DNA of 52,960 nt from Burkholderiaceae bacterium (GTDB taxonomy: Bacteria > Pseudomonadota > Gammaproteobacteria > Burkholderiales > Burkholderiaceae_C): the NCBI GenBank assembly GCA_018780645.1, contig JADMJJ010000030.1, positions 1-52,960 on the forward strand, written 5' to 3'. The position numbers and the translations under genes are program-made. Under the pieces are notes generated by a model. It saw nothing but the letters and a program-made list of their open reading frames with translations. It made no database searches and had not been told where the DNA came from. Below, piece by piece: positions 6,888 to 15,650 of the stretch. The stretch's first letter is position 1. Every line of letters starts with the position of its first letter.

Positions 6888-8768
6888 TCAAGGCATCGGT
6901 GTGTGATCCATGCAGGGCGGCTTGGCGAAGGCGTCGATGACGCTGACAATACCCGTCGGGTCGATCGTCGTGATGATGATCATATCGAGGTCCTTGATCA
7001 GGTCGGCGATGTAGAACAGCAGCTGCCGTGCCGCCCATTCCCGCGCAATGTGCTTGTAGTCGGCCTTGCTGCCTTCTTCATTGGGTGGGTACCTGGCGGC
7101 GACCTGGGCCGCGATGTCGGCGCTGGAAATGGACGCCAGATCCTTCTCGGCCAGGTTCAGGAAGTTATTGATGTCATTCGAAAGCAGCACCAGGGCCGTC
7201 GCCAGTTGATCGGCCGTCTTGGCTGCCTGGTAGATATCCTTGGCGGCCATCACCCCTTTCTTGGCCTCGTTGATGGCGCCCGCTGTGGCAAAGCTGCCTA
7301 TCATCATGGCCGAGCTGACCACCATATTGCTGATGGTGTTGACGCACTGGTTGGCGTTGCTGGCGCAGGCCGCGGCACCACAATCGGCAATGCCCGCGGC
7401 GCAGCGCTGGTTGCAGTTGGTGACATTGCACTGGTAACCATCGCGTGGCTTGACGTAGCACAGGCCGGCCTGCATCACGCGATTGGAATTGCAGGAGTTC
7501 GCCGCCTGGCCCGCACCATTGCCGTAGGAGGCTTTTTTGAGCCAGCAAACGCCGAGCACCTTGGTGTAGCCGTCCCGGCAACCAGACAAGCCGGGCGAAG
7601 AGTAGGACAGCGACTGGTTGCTCCAGCACACCGGGCCGACGGGATGGTAGCCGCTGCGGCAGTTGCTGTAGCACAAGGCGCCGTCTTTGTACTGGCCGTC
7701 GGCGCAACCGGGCAAGATGCCGGCACCACGGTCGTAGGCCGCGGTCTTGTAGCAGAACGGGGTGCTGCTGATCGAGGTTTCGCGCTGAATCCAGTTGACG
7801 ATCGTATTGACCTGACCATTGCTCAACTTCTGGCCCGGCACATAGGTTGTGGGCTTGTCGGGCACGCCCTGCGGCCAGGTGCTTGCCACGATGCTGCTGG
7901 TGCTCCAGTACTGGAACACATTGCCGGCATCGCAGGCCGCGAGCTCAACGCCGGCCCCTTTTTGACTCAGGCACAGGCCACTGGGTGACACAAGGCTCGA
8001 GTTGCTGCCACGCTTCCACACTTGATTGGCCGCCGGCGGCACACCCGTCTCGCCGCAGCTGCCTAAGCCGACCGCCGTGCCAGCACCTCCCGATGCCGTC
8101 AGGCAATAGCCGTTCAACACGATAGAGCCCTGGTTAGTGAAGCGAAAGTACTCGCTCTTTGCCGCCCCGGCACAGGCCGACACGGTCAACTTGCTGGCTG
8201 ACAGCGGGGATGTGAAGTCGGTCTGCTGCAAGCAGCTTCGCGTGCTGCTCCTGACCTGGGTCTTGCTGGGGTCGGCCAAGTCGACGGGCAGGGGGTTGGC
8301 CAAGGTCCACTTCTGGTTGGCTGCAGTGGCCGAGCACAGTGCGAGTTCAGCGCTCAGCACACCCGGATTCCCGCTGCTGACGCCTGGTTTCACATAGCCC
8401 ACCAACTGCCATGACAGGCACATGGCCGACATCGCCCGGGATTGGCTGAGTTGCAGTTGATCGCCGCCGGGTCGGCTCCAGTAGGTGCTGGCATTGCCGG
8501 TGGAGGGCGCGCTGCTGAAACCGGCCGTCTTGCTCGCGAACAGATTGCCTTGCAAATAGCGCTTGCCGTCGCCGGCGGCCAGAGTGACCGTACCGTCAGC
8601 ACCGAAGACGAAGCGCTGCTCGGCCCCGCCGCAGCTGTTGAGCAGGCCGCTGCCGTCCAGGCATTTGCCGTTGCTGCCGACGAGGTTGTAGGAAACGTCC
8701 GCTGCCTGCACCGGCACCAAGGCCGTCGCCGCGAGCACACAGAGAATGAGCTGAATAAACCATGTCAT
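6888..8768 (-). CDS. Secreted ricin-B-like, cysteine-rich protein of unknown function
   Basis: This is a 626-residue protein with a clear signal peptide (about residues 1-22, ending VQA). Residues 25-295 resemble a ricin B/beta-trefoil lectin region with repeated cysteines and QxW-like motifs (NQKWTL, NQVWKR, FQYWST). Residues 335-480 form a cysteine-rich region with a repeated pattern: RGAG, then a CY..C..GY...GPVCW segment, then a second GAG/VCW copy. The C-terminal 140 residues are mostly helical and include a hydrophobic stretch (MVVSSAMMIGSFATAGAI). They end in a proline/cysteine tail after DPTGIVSVIDAF. The start overlaps the stop of the upstream DsbA-like gene (ATGA). A sugar-binding secreted effector, toxin or surface protein is possible; the function is not known to me. 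Confidence 0.85.
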   Translation of the reverse strand: MTWFIQLILCVLAATALVPVQAADVSYNLVGSNGKCLDGSGLLNSCGGAEQRFVFGADGTVTLAAGDGKRYLQGNLFASKTAGFSSAPSTGNASTYWSRPGGDQLQLSQSRAMSAMCLSWQLVGYVKPGVSSGNPGVLSAELALCSATAANQKWTLANPLPVDLADPSKTQVRSSTRSCLQQTDFTSPLSASKLTVSACAGAAKSEYFRFTNQGSIVLNGYCLTASGGAGTAVGLGSCGETGVPPAANQVWKRGSNSSLVSPSGLCLSQKGAGVELAACDAGNVFQYWSTSSIVASTWPQGVPDKPTTYVPGQKLSNGQVNTIVNWIQRETSISSTPFCYKTAAYDRGAGILPGCADGQYKDGALCYSNCRSGYHPVGPVCWSNQSLSYSSPGLSGCRDGYTKVLGVCWLKKASYGNGAGQAANSCNSNRVMQAGLCYVKPRDGYQCNVTNCNQRCAAGIADCGAAACASNANQCVNTISNMVVSSAMMIGSFATAGAINEAKKGVMAAKDIYQAAKTADQLATALVLLSNDINNFLNLAEKDLASISSADIAAQVAARYPPNEEGSKADYKHIAREWAARQLLFYIADLIKDLDMIIITTIDPTGIVSVIDAFAKPPCMDHTPMP

Positions 8769-9586
8769 GGCGATGACTCCGTGGAAAGCGATGGGTGGAG
8801 GGCGGCACGCGCTTGCCTGCGGGCGGCCGAAGCCGCCAAAGCCGCCGACTTGGCACGACGCACAGTGGCGATCGCTGCGGCAAGCTCCTCGGTGCCGACG
8901 GCCCCGCGGAACATCACATCGCCGACGATGAGGGCCGGCGTGCCCTGGATCCCGAGGCGCTCGGACAACACGCGCACTTCACCGAGCTGGCGGTTCACCG
9001 CGACCACGTCAACCGGTTTGAGCCCGACCTGGCGGCCTATGGCCTGCAGGCTGGCGGCGTCGATGGCCTCCGCGCCCAGCAGCGCCTTGTGCACCTGCTG
9101 TGCCACGGCGCCCTGGCCCGCAGACAAGGCCAGCTGCGCCGCCGCAATCGACTCCGGTCCCAGGATGGGCAGGTGCTTGACCAGCACGCGCAGCTGGCTG
9201 TCGCGCTGTATCAGCGTCTCGATGGCGGGGGCAATCTTCTTGCAGTAGCCGCAGTGGTAGTCGATGAACTCCACCAGGGTCACATCGCCCGCCGGATTGC
9301 CCAGCACCGTGGCGTCGGAGGCGTCGTAGATGCCTTTGGCAGAAGCCGCCAAGGTCTTGCGCTCCTGCTGGCTGCGTGCCGACAGCTCGCGGCGCTGCAA
9401 CTCGTCCAGCGCCTCGCGCACCAGTTCGGGCCGGCGCTTGAGCAGCTGGATGACGACTTGCTCGATGGACTGGGACGACGGCGCGCCCGTCTGCGCGATG
9501 GCCGCGCCCGGTAGCACCAGGCAGGGCAGCGCCAGCAAGGGCGCGCTCAGCCAGCGGGCGGCAGGTCTCATCAAAAGTGAAGGCAT
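8765..9586 (-). CDS. DsbA/Com1-like periplasmic thiol:disulfide oxidoreductase
   Basis: This 273-residue protein has a signal peptide (cleavage near AAIAQ). A helical charged stretch (about residues 40-85) is followed by a thioredoxin-fold DsbA-like domain. The active site is CGYC (in DYHCGYCKK) and the cis-proline loop is GTPALIVG. It probably forms or isomerises disulfides in exported proteins. A Shine-Dalgarno AGGAG sits 5 nt before the ATG at 9586. The stop overlaps the start of the cysteine-rich secreted protein, so that protein is its likely client (inference). The N-terminal extension before the thioredoxin fold is a feature of ScsC/Com1-type members, where it can drive oligomerisation. 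Confidence 0.9.
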   Translation of the reverse strand: MPSLLMRPAARWLSAPLLALPCLVLPGAAIAQTGAPSSQSIEQVVIQLLKRRPELVREALDELQRRELSARSQQERKTLAASAKGIYDASDATVLGNPAGDVTLVEFIDYHCGYCKKIAPAIETLIQRDSQLRVLVKHLPILGPESIAAAQLALSAGQGAVAQQVHKALLGAEAIDAASLQAIGRQVGLKPVDVVAVNRQLGEVRVLSERLGIQGTPALIVGDVMFRGAVGTEELAAAIATVRRAKSAALAASAARRQARAALHPSLSTESSP

Positions 9587-9623
9587 GGCAGCTCCTGGCT
9601 GACAAAAGGTGTCTGTGAGGGAT

Positions 9624-9640
9624 GGGCCGGCGGCCGGCCC
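9624..9640 (-). terminator. Strong GC hairpin after the PEP-CTERM gene
   Basis: A 7-bp perfect stem GGGCCGG/CCGGCCC with a 3-nt loop lies 17 nt below the stop of the 9657-12782 gene and upstream of the DsbA-like gene. There is no T-run, so termination is only a suggestion. Confidence 0.4.
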
Positions 9641-9656
9641 TGGACTTCAGAGCGCT

Positions 9657-12600
9657 TCAGCTCAGCTGGCGGCGACGCCAGGCCAGCAGGCCCAGGCCCG
9701 CCAACATCAAGGCATAGCTCTCGGGCTCGGGCACGGCGGTGACCGAGATCGTGCCGCTGGTGTAGAGCTGGCTGTAGTCCAATGCCGTCCCCGCCGCGAG
9801 CTTGAAGCCTGTGGCATCGATGTCGGCGAAGGTGCCGGTCAGCGTGCCCCAGTCCAGCAGGTCAAAGCTCTGGCCCTTTTGCGCCACAAATCCGTTCCAG
9901 GACGTCAGCTTGAGCGTGCCATTCAGGCTCAGATTGCCGGCCACGATGTACTTGTCGAAGCTGCTGTTCTTGACTGCGTCATCGCTGCCGCAGAGCAGGG
10001 TGCAGGCGCTGATGCCGCCAATCTCGGCCAGGTAGGTGCTGCTGTCGCCGAACTCCACATCGCCCTCATCGCTACCCAGACCAGGCGATGCGCCCACCGT
10101 CAGCGTGCCTTCGAAACGCTTGGCGCCCGCCCCGCTGAACTTGGCGCCGGTGCGCTGCTGAACGGTGCCGAAGAAGGTTGCGACCGAGCCGGTCGAAACG
10201 CGCAATTCGGCACCGTTTTGCACGTCCACATTGCCGTAGAAGGTGCTGTTGCTATTGCCCGAAAGGATGACCTGGCTGGCAGCGGCACTGAGAATGTCGG
10301 CGTAGATCGTCGAGCTGCCGCCGCTCAGCAAGATCTTGCCGTTGTTGCTGAGCAGGCCGCTGCGGAGATCGCCATAGCCGCTGATGATGCCGCCTGGTGC
10401 ATTGGTGAGCGCAAAGCCGCCGTTGTCCAGCGTACCGCCCGAGAGCTGGATCTTGCCGGCGTTGGGGGTCATGCCATTGGCCGCAAAAAGCGTCGCGTCG
10501 CGGCTGGCCGAGACAATGCCCGTGCCGGCATTGCTCAGCGTGCTGCTCAGGGTCAGCGTGCCGCCCTTGGCATTGATCGTGCCGATATTGTTGAGAGTGT
10601 TGCTGATCTGCCCCAGGCCCTCGATGCGCCCCCAGTTGGTCACGGTGTTGCCGGTGACGCTGGCGTCGATCGAGTTCAGCAGCATCTGGCCGTTGTTCTT
10701 GACCGCGTAGTTCAGCGCAAAGGTACCAGCCTCCACGATCAGGCGCCCGTCGTTCTGAAACGGCACACTGATCAAGCCATTGCCACTGATGGTGCCACCC
10801 GCAGCGTTCACAAAGCTGCCGCCGCTCAGGCCCGCCGCATCGATCTTGGCGGCATCAAAATTCATGGTGCCGCGGTTGGTCAGCGTGCTATCTCGCAGGG
10901 TCAGCGTCTTGCCACTTTGCAAGTTCCAGGATCCGGTGTTTTCGTTCAAGCCCGTATTGCCGAGTTCGAGGAAGCCGGTCTGATCAAAGTGGCCGTTGTT
11001 CCGAAAGCCTCCCGAGCCCGCGATCGTGCCCGAGCCCAGCATCTCCGCGTTATTGACAAGCGCGCCCTCGACGCGGCCGCCGGCCAGCGCCAGGCTGCCC
11101 TGGTTGGTGATTTTCGCGGCGCTCAAGTTGCTGAAGCTGCCCACCGTCGCGGCGGCCTGCGCATCGATGACAAAGCTCGCGGCCTGCAGGTTGCCGCCAT
11201 CCAGACCCAGGCTGTAACCGGGGCTGACGCGAATTTCGCCCTCGCCCTTGAGTGTCTTGCCGGCGCTGATGAGTGGCGCCCCTCCCAAGAAGGCGATATC
11301 GCTCGATTTGGTGTTGGCGGTGAAACTGAGCGTGCCGGACTCCCAGTTCAGTGCCCCGCCCATCGTCAAGCTGCCCACCCTCAGCGTGCCGCCCTGCAGA
11401 TTGACCACGCCCAGATTGCCGATCACCAACTGCCCGACGTCGGCCATGCCGCCGCCCAGAACATCCAGCCGACCGGCGCCGGCGGAGCCCACGGTGAGGG
11501 TCTTGGTAACGCTCAATAGAGCGTCACCGCCGCCCACCGCAGCCACGAAGCTGGAGTCTCCTGCCTGCCCGATATTCATCCAATCCGACACCTGAAACTT
11601 GGCCCCGTTGGAGACGTTCAAGAGGCCTGCGTTGCCGCTGACGCGCTGGGCTTTCAAGGTGGACCCAAGACCTGTCGCTTCCAGCACGCCAAAGCCGCCA
11701 GTACTGTTGTCCCCGATGAAAAGATTGTTGATGTCGGTCGTGGCGCCATTGCTGAGCTGCATCAGTCCGTTGCCTCGGGTGCCCAGATAGAAGCCTTTGA
11801 GCACCTTGAACAGCGAGCCCGCGCCCTTCACCGTGACGCTGGAATCCACGCCGGAAACGAAGCCGGGGCCCATATTGCCGGTGGCGGTGAACATGCCGCC
11901 GCCCGAGACGATCACATCGCTGTTGCTGTACGAGGCGTCGACCACGCTGAAACTCGAGCCGGCGCCGTCCACCGTGAGCTTTGCAGTCCCGCTCTTGCCC
12001 ATATTCAGGGTTTTGCTGGAGGCGCTGGCGCCGGTGTCGATCAGCAAGGTGCCGGTGCCGAGATCGCCCAGGCTCAGGTCTGTGCCGACGATAAAGCTGC
12101 TGTCCGCGCCGCGCACATTGATGGTGCCGCTGCTGGATGGGAAGCCGCCGCCGAGGGTGAGTGAGCCCCCGGTGCTGTAGCTGCTGGCGGAATTGATCGT
12201 CAGGCTGACGGTCGAATTGGGGTCGTCGCTGATCGAGGTGGAGTCGAGAAGCTTGTAGACGACCTTGTTGGACAGGGTCAGATCATATTGCTGGTCCATG
12301 CCGCCAGTAATTGCCATGCCGCCCGTGCCGCCGTCCCAGGTCTGATTCGCTTTGATGACAAAACCGGCGCTGCCCCAATTCAGGGTTTGCAAATTGCTGC
12401 TGAGGTTGACCAGACCGTTGGTCAGGCCAATATTGTTGTTCACACCGTTGAAGATGTATTTGCCGGCGTCGGCTTCGAAGACAATTTTGTTGTAGGTGCG
12501 ATAGCCCAGATCGTTGACGACGTCTAAGGAGCTCGTATTGCCAAAGTGGAGGATGTCCCCTTCCGCCGGCTGGACGTTCTGGCCCTGCCAATTGCTGTTG

Positions 12601-12782
12601 AAACTCATGCGGGCAGACCCCGCAGGATCACCGGGTGCTTTGTTGCCGCCTATCCAGACCAAGTCTCTGGCGTCGGCCAGGCCCGTGCTGCACAGCGCGG
12701 CGATGGCCAGGCACAGCGGCAATGGCCGCGGCAAGCCGGCTGCCCTGCTTGGATGACGAAGGTGCAATGCTTGCTTGTTCAT
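9657..12782 (-). CDS. PEP-CTERM protein with autotransporter-like beta-strand repeats
   Basis: This 1041-residue exported protein starts at ATG 12782, preceded by GGGAG about 6 nt upstream. A signal peptide (core LCLAIAALCSTGLA) is followed by a long Gly/Ser/Asn-rich region with repeated short beta-strand units, such as LTNGLVNLSSN, KANQTWDGGTGG and VSGGGMFTATG. These resemble the beta-helical repeats of autotransporter passengers. There is no beta-barrel translocator. The protein instead ends VPEPESYALMLAGLGLLAWRRR: a PEP motif, a membrane helix and a basic tail. Such tails are recognised by exosortase EpsH/XrtA-type systems and suit a protein tied to exopolysaccharide or the cell surface. 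No exosortase gene is in the window. The open frame extends to 13187 without start support. Confidence 0.9.
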   Translation of the reverse strand: MNKQALHLRHPSRAAGLPRPLPLCLAIAALCSTGLADARDLVWIGGNKAPGDPAGSARMSFNSNWQGQNVQPAEGDILHFGNTSSLDVVNDLGYRTYNKIVFEADAGKYIFNGVNNNIGLTNGLVNLSSNLQTLNWGSAGFVIKANQTWDGGTGGMAITGGMDQQYDLTLSNKVVYKLLDSTSISDDPNSTVSLTINSASSYSTGGSLTLGGGFPSSSGTINVRGADSSFIVGTDLSLGDLGTGTLLIDTGASASSKTLNMGKSGTAKLTVDGAGSSFSVVDASYSNSDVIVSGGGMFTATGNMGPGFVSGVDSSVTVKGAGSLFKVLKGFYLGTRGNGLMQLSNGATTDINNLFIGDNSTGGFGVLEATGLGSTLKAQRVSGNAGLLNVSNGAKFQVSDWMNIGQAGDSSFVAAVGGGDALLSVTKTLTVGSAGAGRLDVLGGGMADVGQLVIGNLGVVNLQGGTLRVGSLTMGGALNWESGTLSFTANTKSSDIAFLGGAPLISAGKTLKGEGEIRVSPGYSLGLDGGNLQAASFVIDAQAAATVGSFSNLSAAKITNQGSLALAGGRVEGALVNNAEMLGSGTIAGSGGFRNNGHFDQTGFLELGNTGLNENTGSWNLQSGKTLTLRDSTLTNRGTMNFDAAKIDAAGLSGGSFVNAAGGTISGNGLISVPFQNDGRLIVEAGTFALNYAVKNNGQMLLNSIDASVTGNTVTNWGRIEGLGQISNTLNNIGTINAKGGTLTLSSTLSNAGTGIVSASRDATLFAANGMTPNAGKIQLSGGTLDNGGFALTNAPGGIISGYGDLRSGLLSNNGKILLSGGSSTIYADILSAAASQVILSGNSNSTFYGNVDVQNGAELRVSTGSVATFFGTVQQRTGAKFSGAGAKRFEGTLTVGASPGLGSDEGDVEFGDSSTYLAEIGGISACTLLCGSDDAVKNSSFDKYIVAGNLSLNGTLKLTSWNGFVAQKGQSFDLLDWGTLTGTFADIDATGFKLAAGTALDYSQLYTSGTISVTAVPEPESYALMLAGLGLLAWRRRQLS

Positions 12783-13185
12783 GTCGACTCCCTGGATGGA
12801 AACTATTGAGTGGCAGCCCGCGTGCGGCTGCTGGCGGGGCACGGGCGCTGTGTTGAATCGGCCGGTCTGCCTGCTCAGCTTCAACGGGTCGGAGTATTTG
12901 TTGCCGCATCTGCATGCACAATCCGCCCTTGGACCCGAGACCTGGTCTCGGGCCCTGACCCCGGACGCCTTTTGAAAAGAGCCCTCATGCCCCCTTTGCC
13001 CATGCCCCTTGAGCCAGACTGCCCCGGCAGTGCAGGGCGTCGCGGCTCGGGCGAGCGGTGAACAAGGGAAAGCGAGGGCCCTATTGCTGCTGCCGGGTGA
13101 AGCCCTCCGCGTGCGGGCAGCCCCCCCTGAGTGAGGGGTCCGCTGCCGGCCCGAGCCATTGGCCTGCGGCCTTCTAGGCGACCCC
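12783..13185. other. Intergenic region with palindrome between divergent genes
   Basis: This 403-bp gap separates the PEP-CTERM gene (minus) from the hybrid kinase gene (plus). I see no gene in it. It holds a perfect 19-bp palindrome at 12934-12952 and a small hairpin CCCCT/AGGGG near 13124-13138. Both promoters should lie here, but I could not identify a convincing -35/-10 pair or a sigma-54 (GG-N10-GC) site. Confidence 0.6.
12934..12952. repeat. Perfect palindrome, possible operator
   Basis: The sequence reads CCCGAGACC, T, GGTCTCGGG, giving a 9-bp perfect inverted repeat around a single base. It lies about 150 bp above the PEP-CTERM start and 234 bp above the kinase start. A repressor or activator site is an inference. 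Confidence 0.45.
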
Positions 13186-14982
13186 ATGCGCCCCGAAACC
13201 GTTCAACGTGATGCCCTTGTGGCGGCAGACCTGGCCAGCCACCTGAAGCGCACCGAGCCGCTGCGCATACTGGGCAATACCGGCGTGGCGCTGGCCGTGG
13301 TCTACCTGATGCGTGACTCGGCGCCGCCGGCCTGGCTGGCGATCTGGTTCGCCGCCATGCTGACCCATTCGGCCTTCAATGCCTGGGCCGCCTGGCGCGT
13401 CTGGCACCGGCCCACGCGCACCGAAAACGCCCCGCGGCGGCTGCGCGCCGTGGTGCGCGCGGAAGCGATGAACGGGCTGCTCTGGATGGCGGCCGAGCTG
13501 ATCATCCTGCCCGGCAGCGACTACACCCATCGCGCTCTGTTGATGGTGCTGCTGAGCGGGCTGGGCGCCGGCGTGATGCAGTCCCTGTGTGCGTACCTGC
13601 CGGCCCTGTATGCGTTTTTCGGACCCGCGGTGCTGGGCTTTCTGGTGGCGGGCTCGCTGACCCAGGGCAGCTATTTCGTCGTGGCCCTGGCCCTGCTGCT
13701 GGTGTGGGTGGCGGTGAACCTGAGCTTTGCGCGCCTGATGCACCGCACGCTGGTCGATTCGCTGCACAACCGCCACATCGCCAACGCCCTGGCGGTGGAC
13801 CTCGAGGTGCAAAGAGACCGGGCGGTGGAACTGGGCCGCTCGCGCAGTCGCTTCCTGGCCGCCGCCAGCCACGATCTGCGCCAGCCGGTGCATGCGCTGT
13901 CGCTGTTTGTCGGGGCGCTGGGCCAGAACCCATCGCAGGAGCAGTCGCGGCACATCCTGAAGCATGTGGGCGGCGCCATCGACGCGATGGGGTCCATGTT
14001 CAACGCCATGCTGGACATCTCCAAGCTCGATGCCGATCTGCTGCAACCGAACTGGCAGGTACTGGACCTGCGCGCGCTGCTGCTGCGTGTGGCCGCCGAC
14101 CAGCCCCTGCTGGCCGGCGCCAAGGGCCTGCGCTTTGGCTGCGAGCTTCCCGCCGCGTCCCATCCGCGGGTGCGTTGCGATCCGGTCCTGCTGGAGCGCA
14201 TCCTGCGCAACCTGCTGTCCAATGCGCTGCGCTACACGACCGAAGGCTCGGTGCTGCTGCGGCTGCGGGTGCGCGGGGGCCGCGCCGAAATCGTGGTGGC
14301 CGACAGCGGCGCAGGCATCCCCAGGGAGCGCCGCGAGCAGGTGTTCGAGGAGTTCGTGCAGCTGCCGCATCCCGAGCGTGAGCGTGAGCGCGAGCAGGGG
14401 CTGGGCCTCGGCCTGGCCATCGTGAAACGCCTGGTCGGCCTGCTGGGTCTGCGACTGGTGTTGCGCTCAAGGCCCGGTCGCGGCACGGTGTTCTCGCTGC
14501 GGCTGCCATTGGCCGACGAGCCGGCATCCACAGACTCTGGCCTGGCGACAAGCCATGGCACGCAGGGCAAGCTGGGCAAGGGCGATATTGTCATCGTGGT
14601 CGACGACAGTGCCGACATCCGGCTGGCCATGAGCGCGCTGCTGTCTGCCTGGGGCTGCCAGGTCTTCACGGCCGCGAGCGTGCGGGACCTGATGCCGCAG
14701 ATGATGAACCTGAGCGCGCCGCCCCGGCTGCTGCTGTGCGACTACCGCCTCGCCGATGGCGTGAGCGGCATCGCGGCCATCGATCAGCTGCGCGATGCCT
14801 TCAATCAGGACATCCCGGCGGTGCTGGTCACCGGCGACACCGCCCCCGAGCCCCTGCGCGAGGCCGTGGCCAGCGGCCTGCCCCTGCTGCACAAGCCGGT
14901 GACCCAGCAGCAATTGCGCGAGGCCATGGAGCGCGCCATCGCGATGGATGAGGCTGTCTGCCTCAGCAGGGCCGCGCCCTAG
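13186..14982 (+). CDS. Membrane hybrid histidine kinase with C-terminal receiver
   Basis: This 598-residue protein has about six hydrophobic segments in residues 30-195 as a membrane sensor. A HisKA dimerisation domain follows with His229 in the box AASHDLRQPVHAL. The HATPase domain has an N-box (NLLSNALRY) and G-boxes (VADSGAGIP, GLGLGLAIVKR). A C-terminal receiver (IVIVVDDSADIR ... LLLCDYRL ... LHKPVT) completes it. The ATG at 13186 follows an AGGCG motif; an upstream TTG at 13159 is less likely. The 3' end shares a CTAG with the converging LuxR-type regulator gene, its likely partner. The membrane domain resembles other soluble-signal kinases of the ASHDLRQP class, but the ligand is unknown. 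Confidence 0.9.
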   Translation: MRPETVQRDALVAADLASHLKRTEPLRILGNTGVALAVVYLMRDSAPPAWLAIWFAAMLTHSAFNAWAAWRVWHRPTRTENAPRRLRAVVRAEAMNGLLWMAAELIILPGSDYTHRALLMVLLSGLGAGVMQSLCAYLPALYAFFGPAVLGFLVAGSLTQGSYFVVALALLLVWVAVNLSFARLMHRTLVDSLHNRHIANALAVDLEVQRDRAVELGRSRSRFLAAASHDLRQPVHALSLFVGALGQNPSQEQSRHILKHVGGAIDAMGSMFNAMLDISKLDADLLQPNWQVLDLRALLLRVAADQPLLAGAKGLRFGCELPAASHPRVRCDPVLLERILRNLLSNALRYTTEGSVLLRLRVRGGRAEIVVADSGAGIPRERREQVFEEFVQLPHPEREREREQGLGLGLAIVKRLVGLLGLRLVLRSRPGRGTVFSLRLPLADEPASTDSGLATSHGTQGKLGKGDIVIVVDDSADIRLAMSALLSAWGCQVFTAASVRDLMPQMMNLSAPPRLLLCDYRLADGVSGIAAIDQLRDAFNQDIPAVLVTGDTAPEPLREAVASGLPLLHKPVTQQQLREAMERAIAMDEAVCLSRAAP

Positions 14983-15623
14983 GAGGCTGCCGGGCTTGGG
15001 TCATCGCCAATCAGCCCCGACGCCCGTGCCACCTCCACCGCCTGCAGTCGGTGGACCACGTTCAGATACCTGAAGAGTGCCGAGACATGGCCCTTGACGG
15101 TCTTCTCCTGCATGCCCAGGGAGCGTGCGATCTCCTTGTTGGATTTGCCGCTGCACAGCTGCTGCAGCACCTCGCGCTGGCGCGGCGTCATGCCGCTGGC
15201 GTCGGCGGGGGCCGGCAGGGCATCGGCGGCCAGGGCCATGAAGGGCGGCACATAGATCTCGCCGCTGAGCACCAGGCGCACGGCAGCCACCACGGTGGCC
15301 GGGCTCGACGATTTGGGGCAATAGCCGCGCGCACCCGCCTTGAGCGCTCGGCGCACATCGTCCGGCTCCTCGGATGAGGACAGGACCAGCACCGGCACCC
15401 CGGCGTGATGCTGCCGGACCTGTTCCAGCACCGCGAAACCGGCCATGCCCGCCATGCGCAGATCCAGCACGATCAGCGCCATATCTCCATGCTGAGCCAG
15501 GCTGGACAGGGCCTCGACGCCATCGGCCGCCTGCAGGACCACGAGCCCATCGCCCATGCACTGCAGAGTGCTGGCCACACCGGCACGCACCAAGGGATGA
15601 TCGTCAACGACCAGCAGCTTCAT
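14979..15623 (-). CDS. LuxR/NarL-family response regulator
   Basis: This 214-residue regulator has an N-terminal receiver (KLLVVDDHP, Asp54 in IVLDLRM, Lys in GYCPKSSS) and a C-terminal LuxR-type helix-turn-helix (MTPRQREVLQQLCSGKSNKEIARSLG, given here only by its key start TPRQREVL and SNKEIA). It should bind DNA when phosphorylated. The ATG at 15623 (MKLLVV) is the usual start; an in-frame upstream one at 15632 is possible. The gene converges on the hybrid kinase gene with stop codons overlapping in the palindrome CTAG, which supports a functional pair. Confidence 0.9.
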   Translation of the reverse strand: MKLLVVDDHPLVRAGVASTLQCMGDGLVVLQAADGVEALSSLAQHGDMALIVLDLRMAGMAGFAVLEQVRQHHAGVPVLVLSSSEEPDDVRRALKAGARGYCPKSSSPATVVAAVRLVLSGEIYVPPFMALAADALPAPADASGMTPRQREVLQQLCSGKSNKEIARSLGMQEKTVKGHVSALFRYLNVVHRLQAVEVARASGLIGDDPSPAAS

Positions 15624-15650
15624 GGCGCGCACTCTAGCAGCAGGACATCT

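Noticed and set aside
9800-12400. Repeat array or CRISPR-like pattern in the large PEP-CTERM gene
   Set aside because: The repeats are degenerate coding repeats of beta-strand units, not identical direct repeats with unique spacers.
12783-12960. Sigma-54 promoter above the PEP-CTERM gene
   Set aside because: PEP-CTERM genes are often sigma-54 dependent, but no TGGCAC-N5-TTGC-like pair was seen in the upstream sequence on the right strand.
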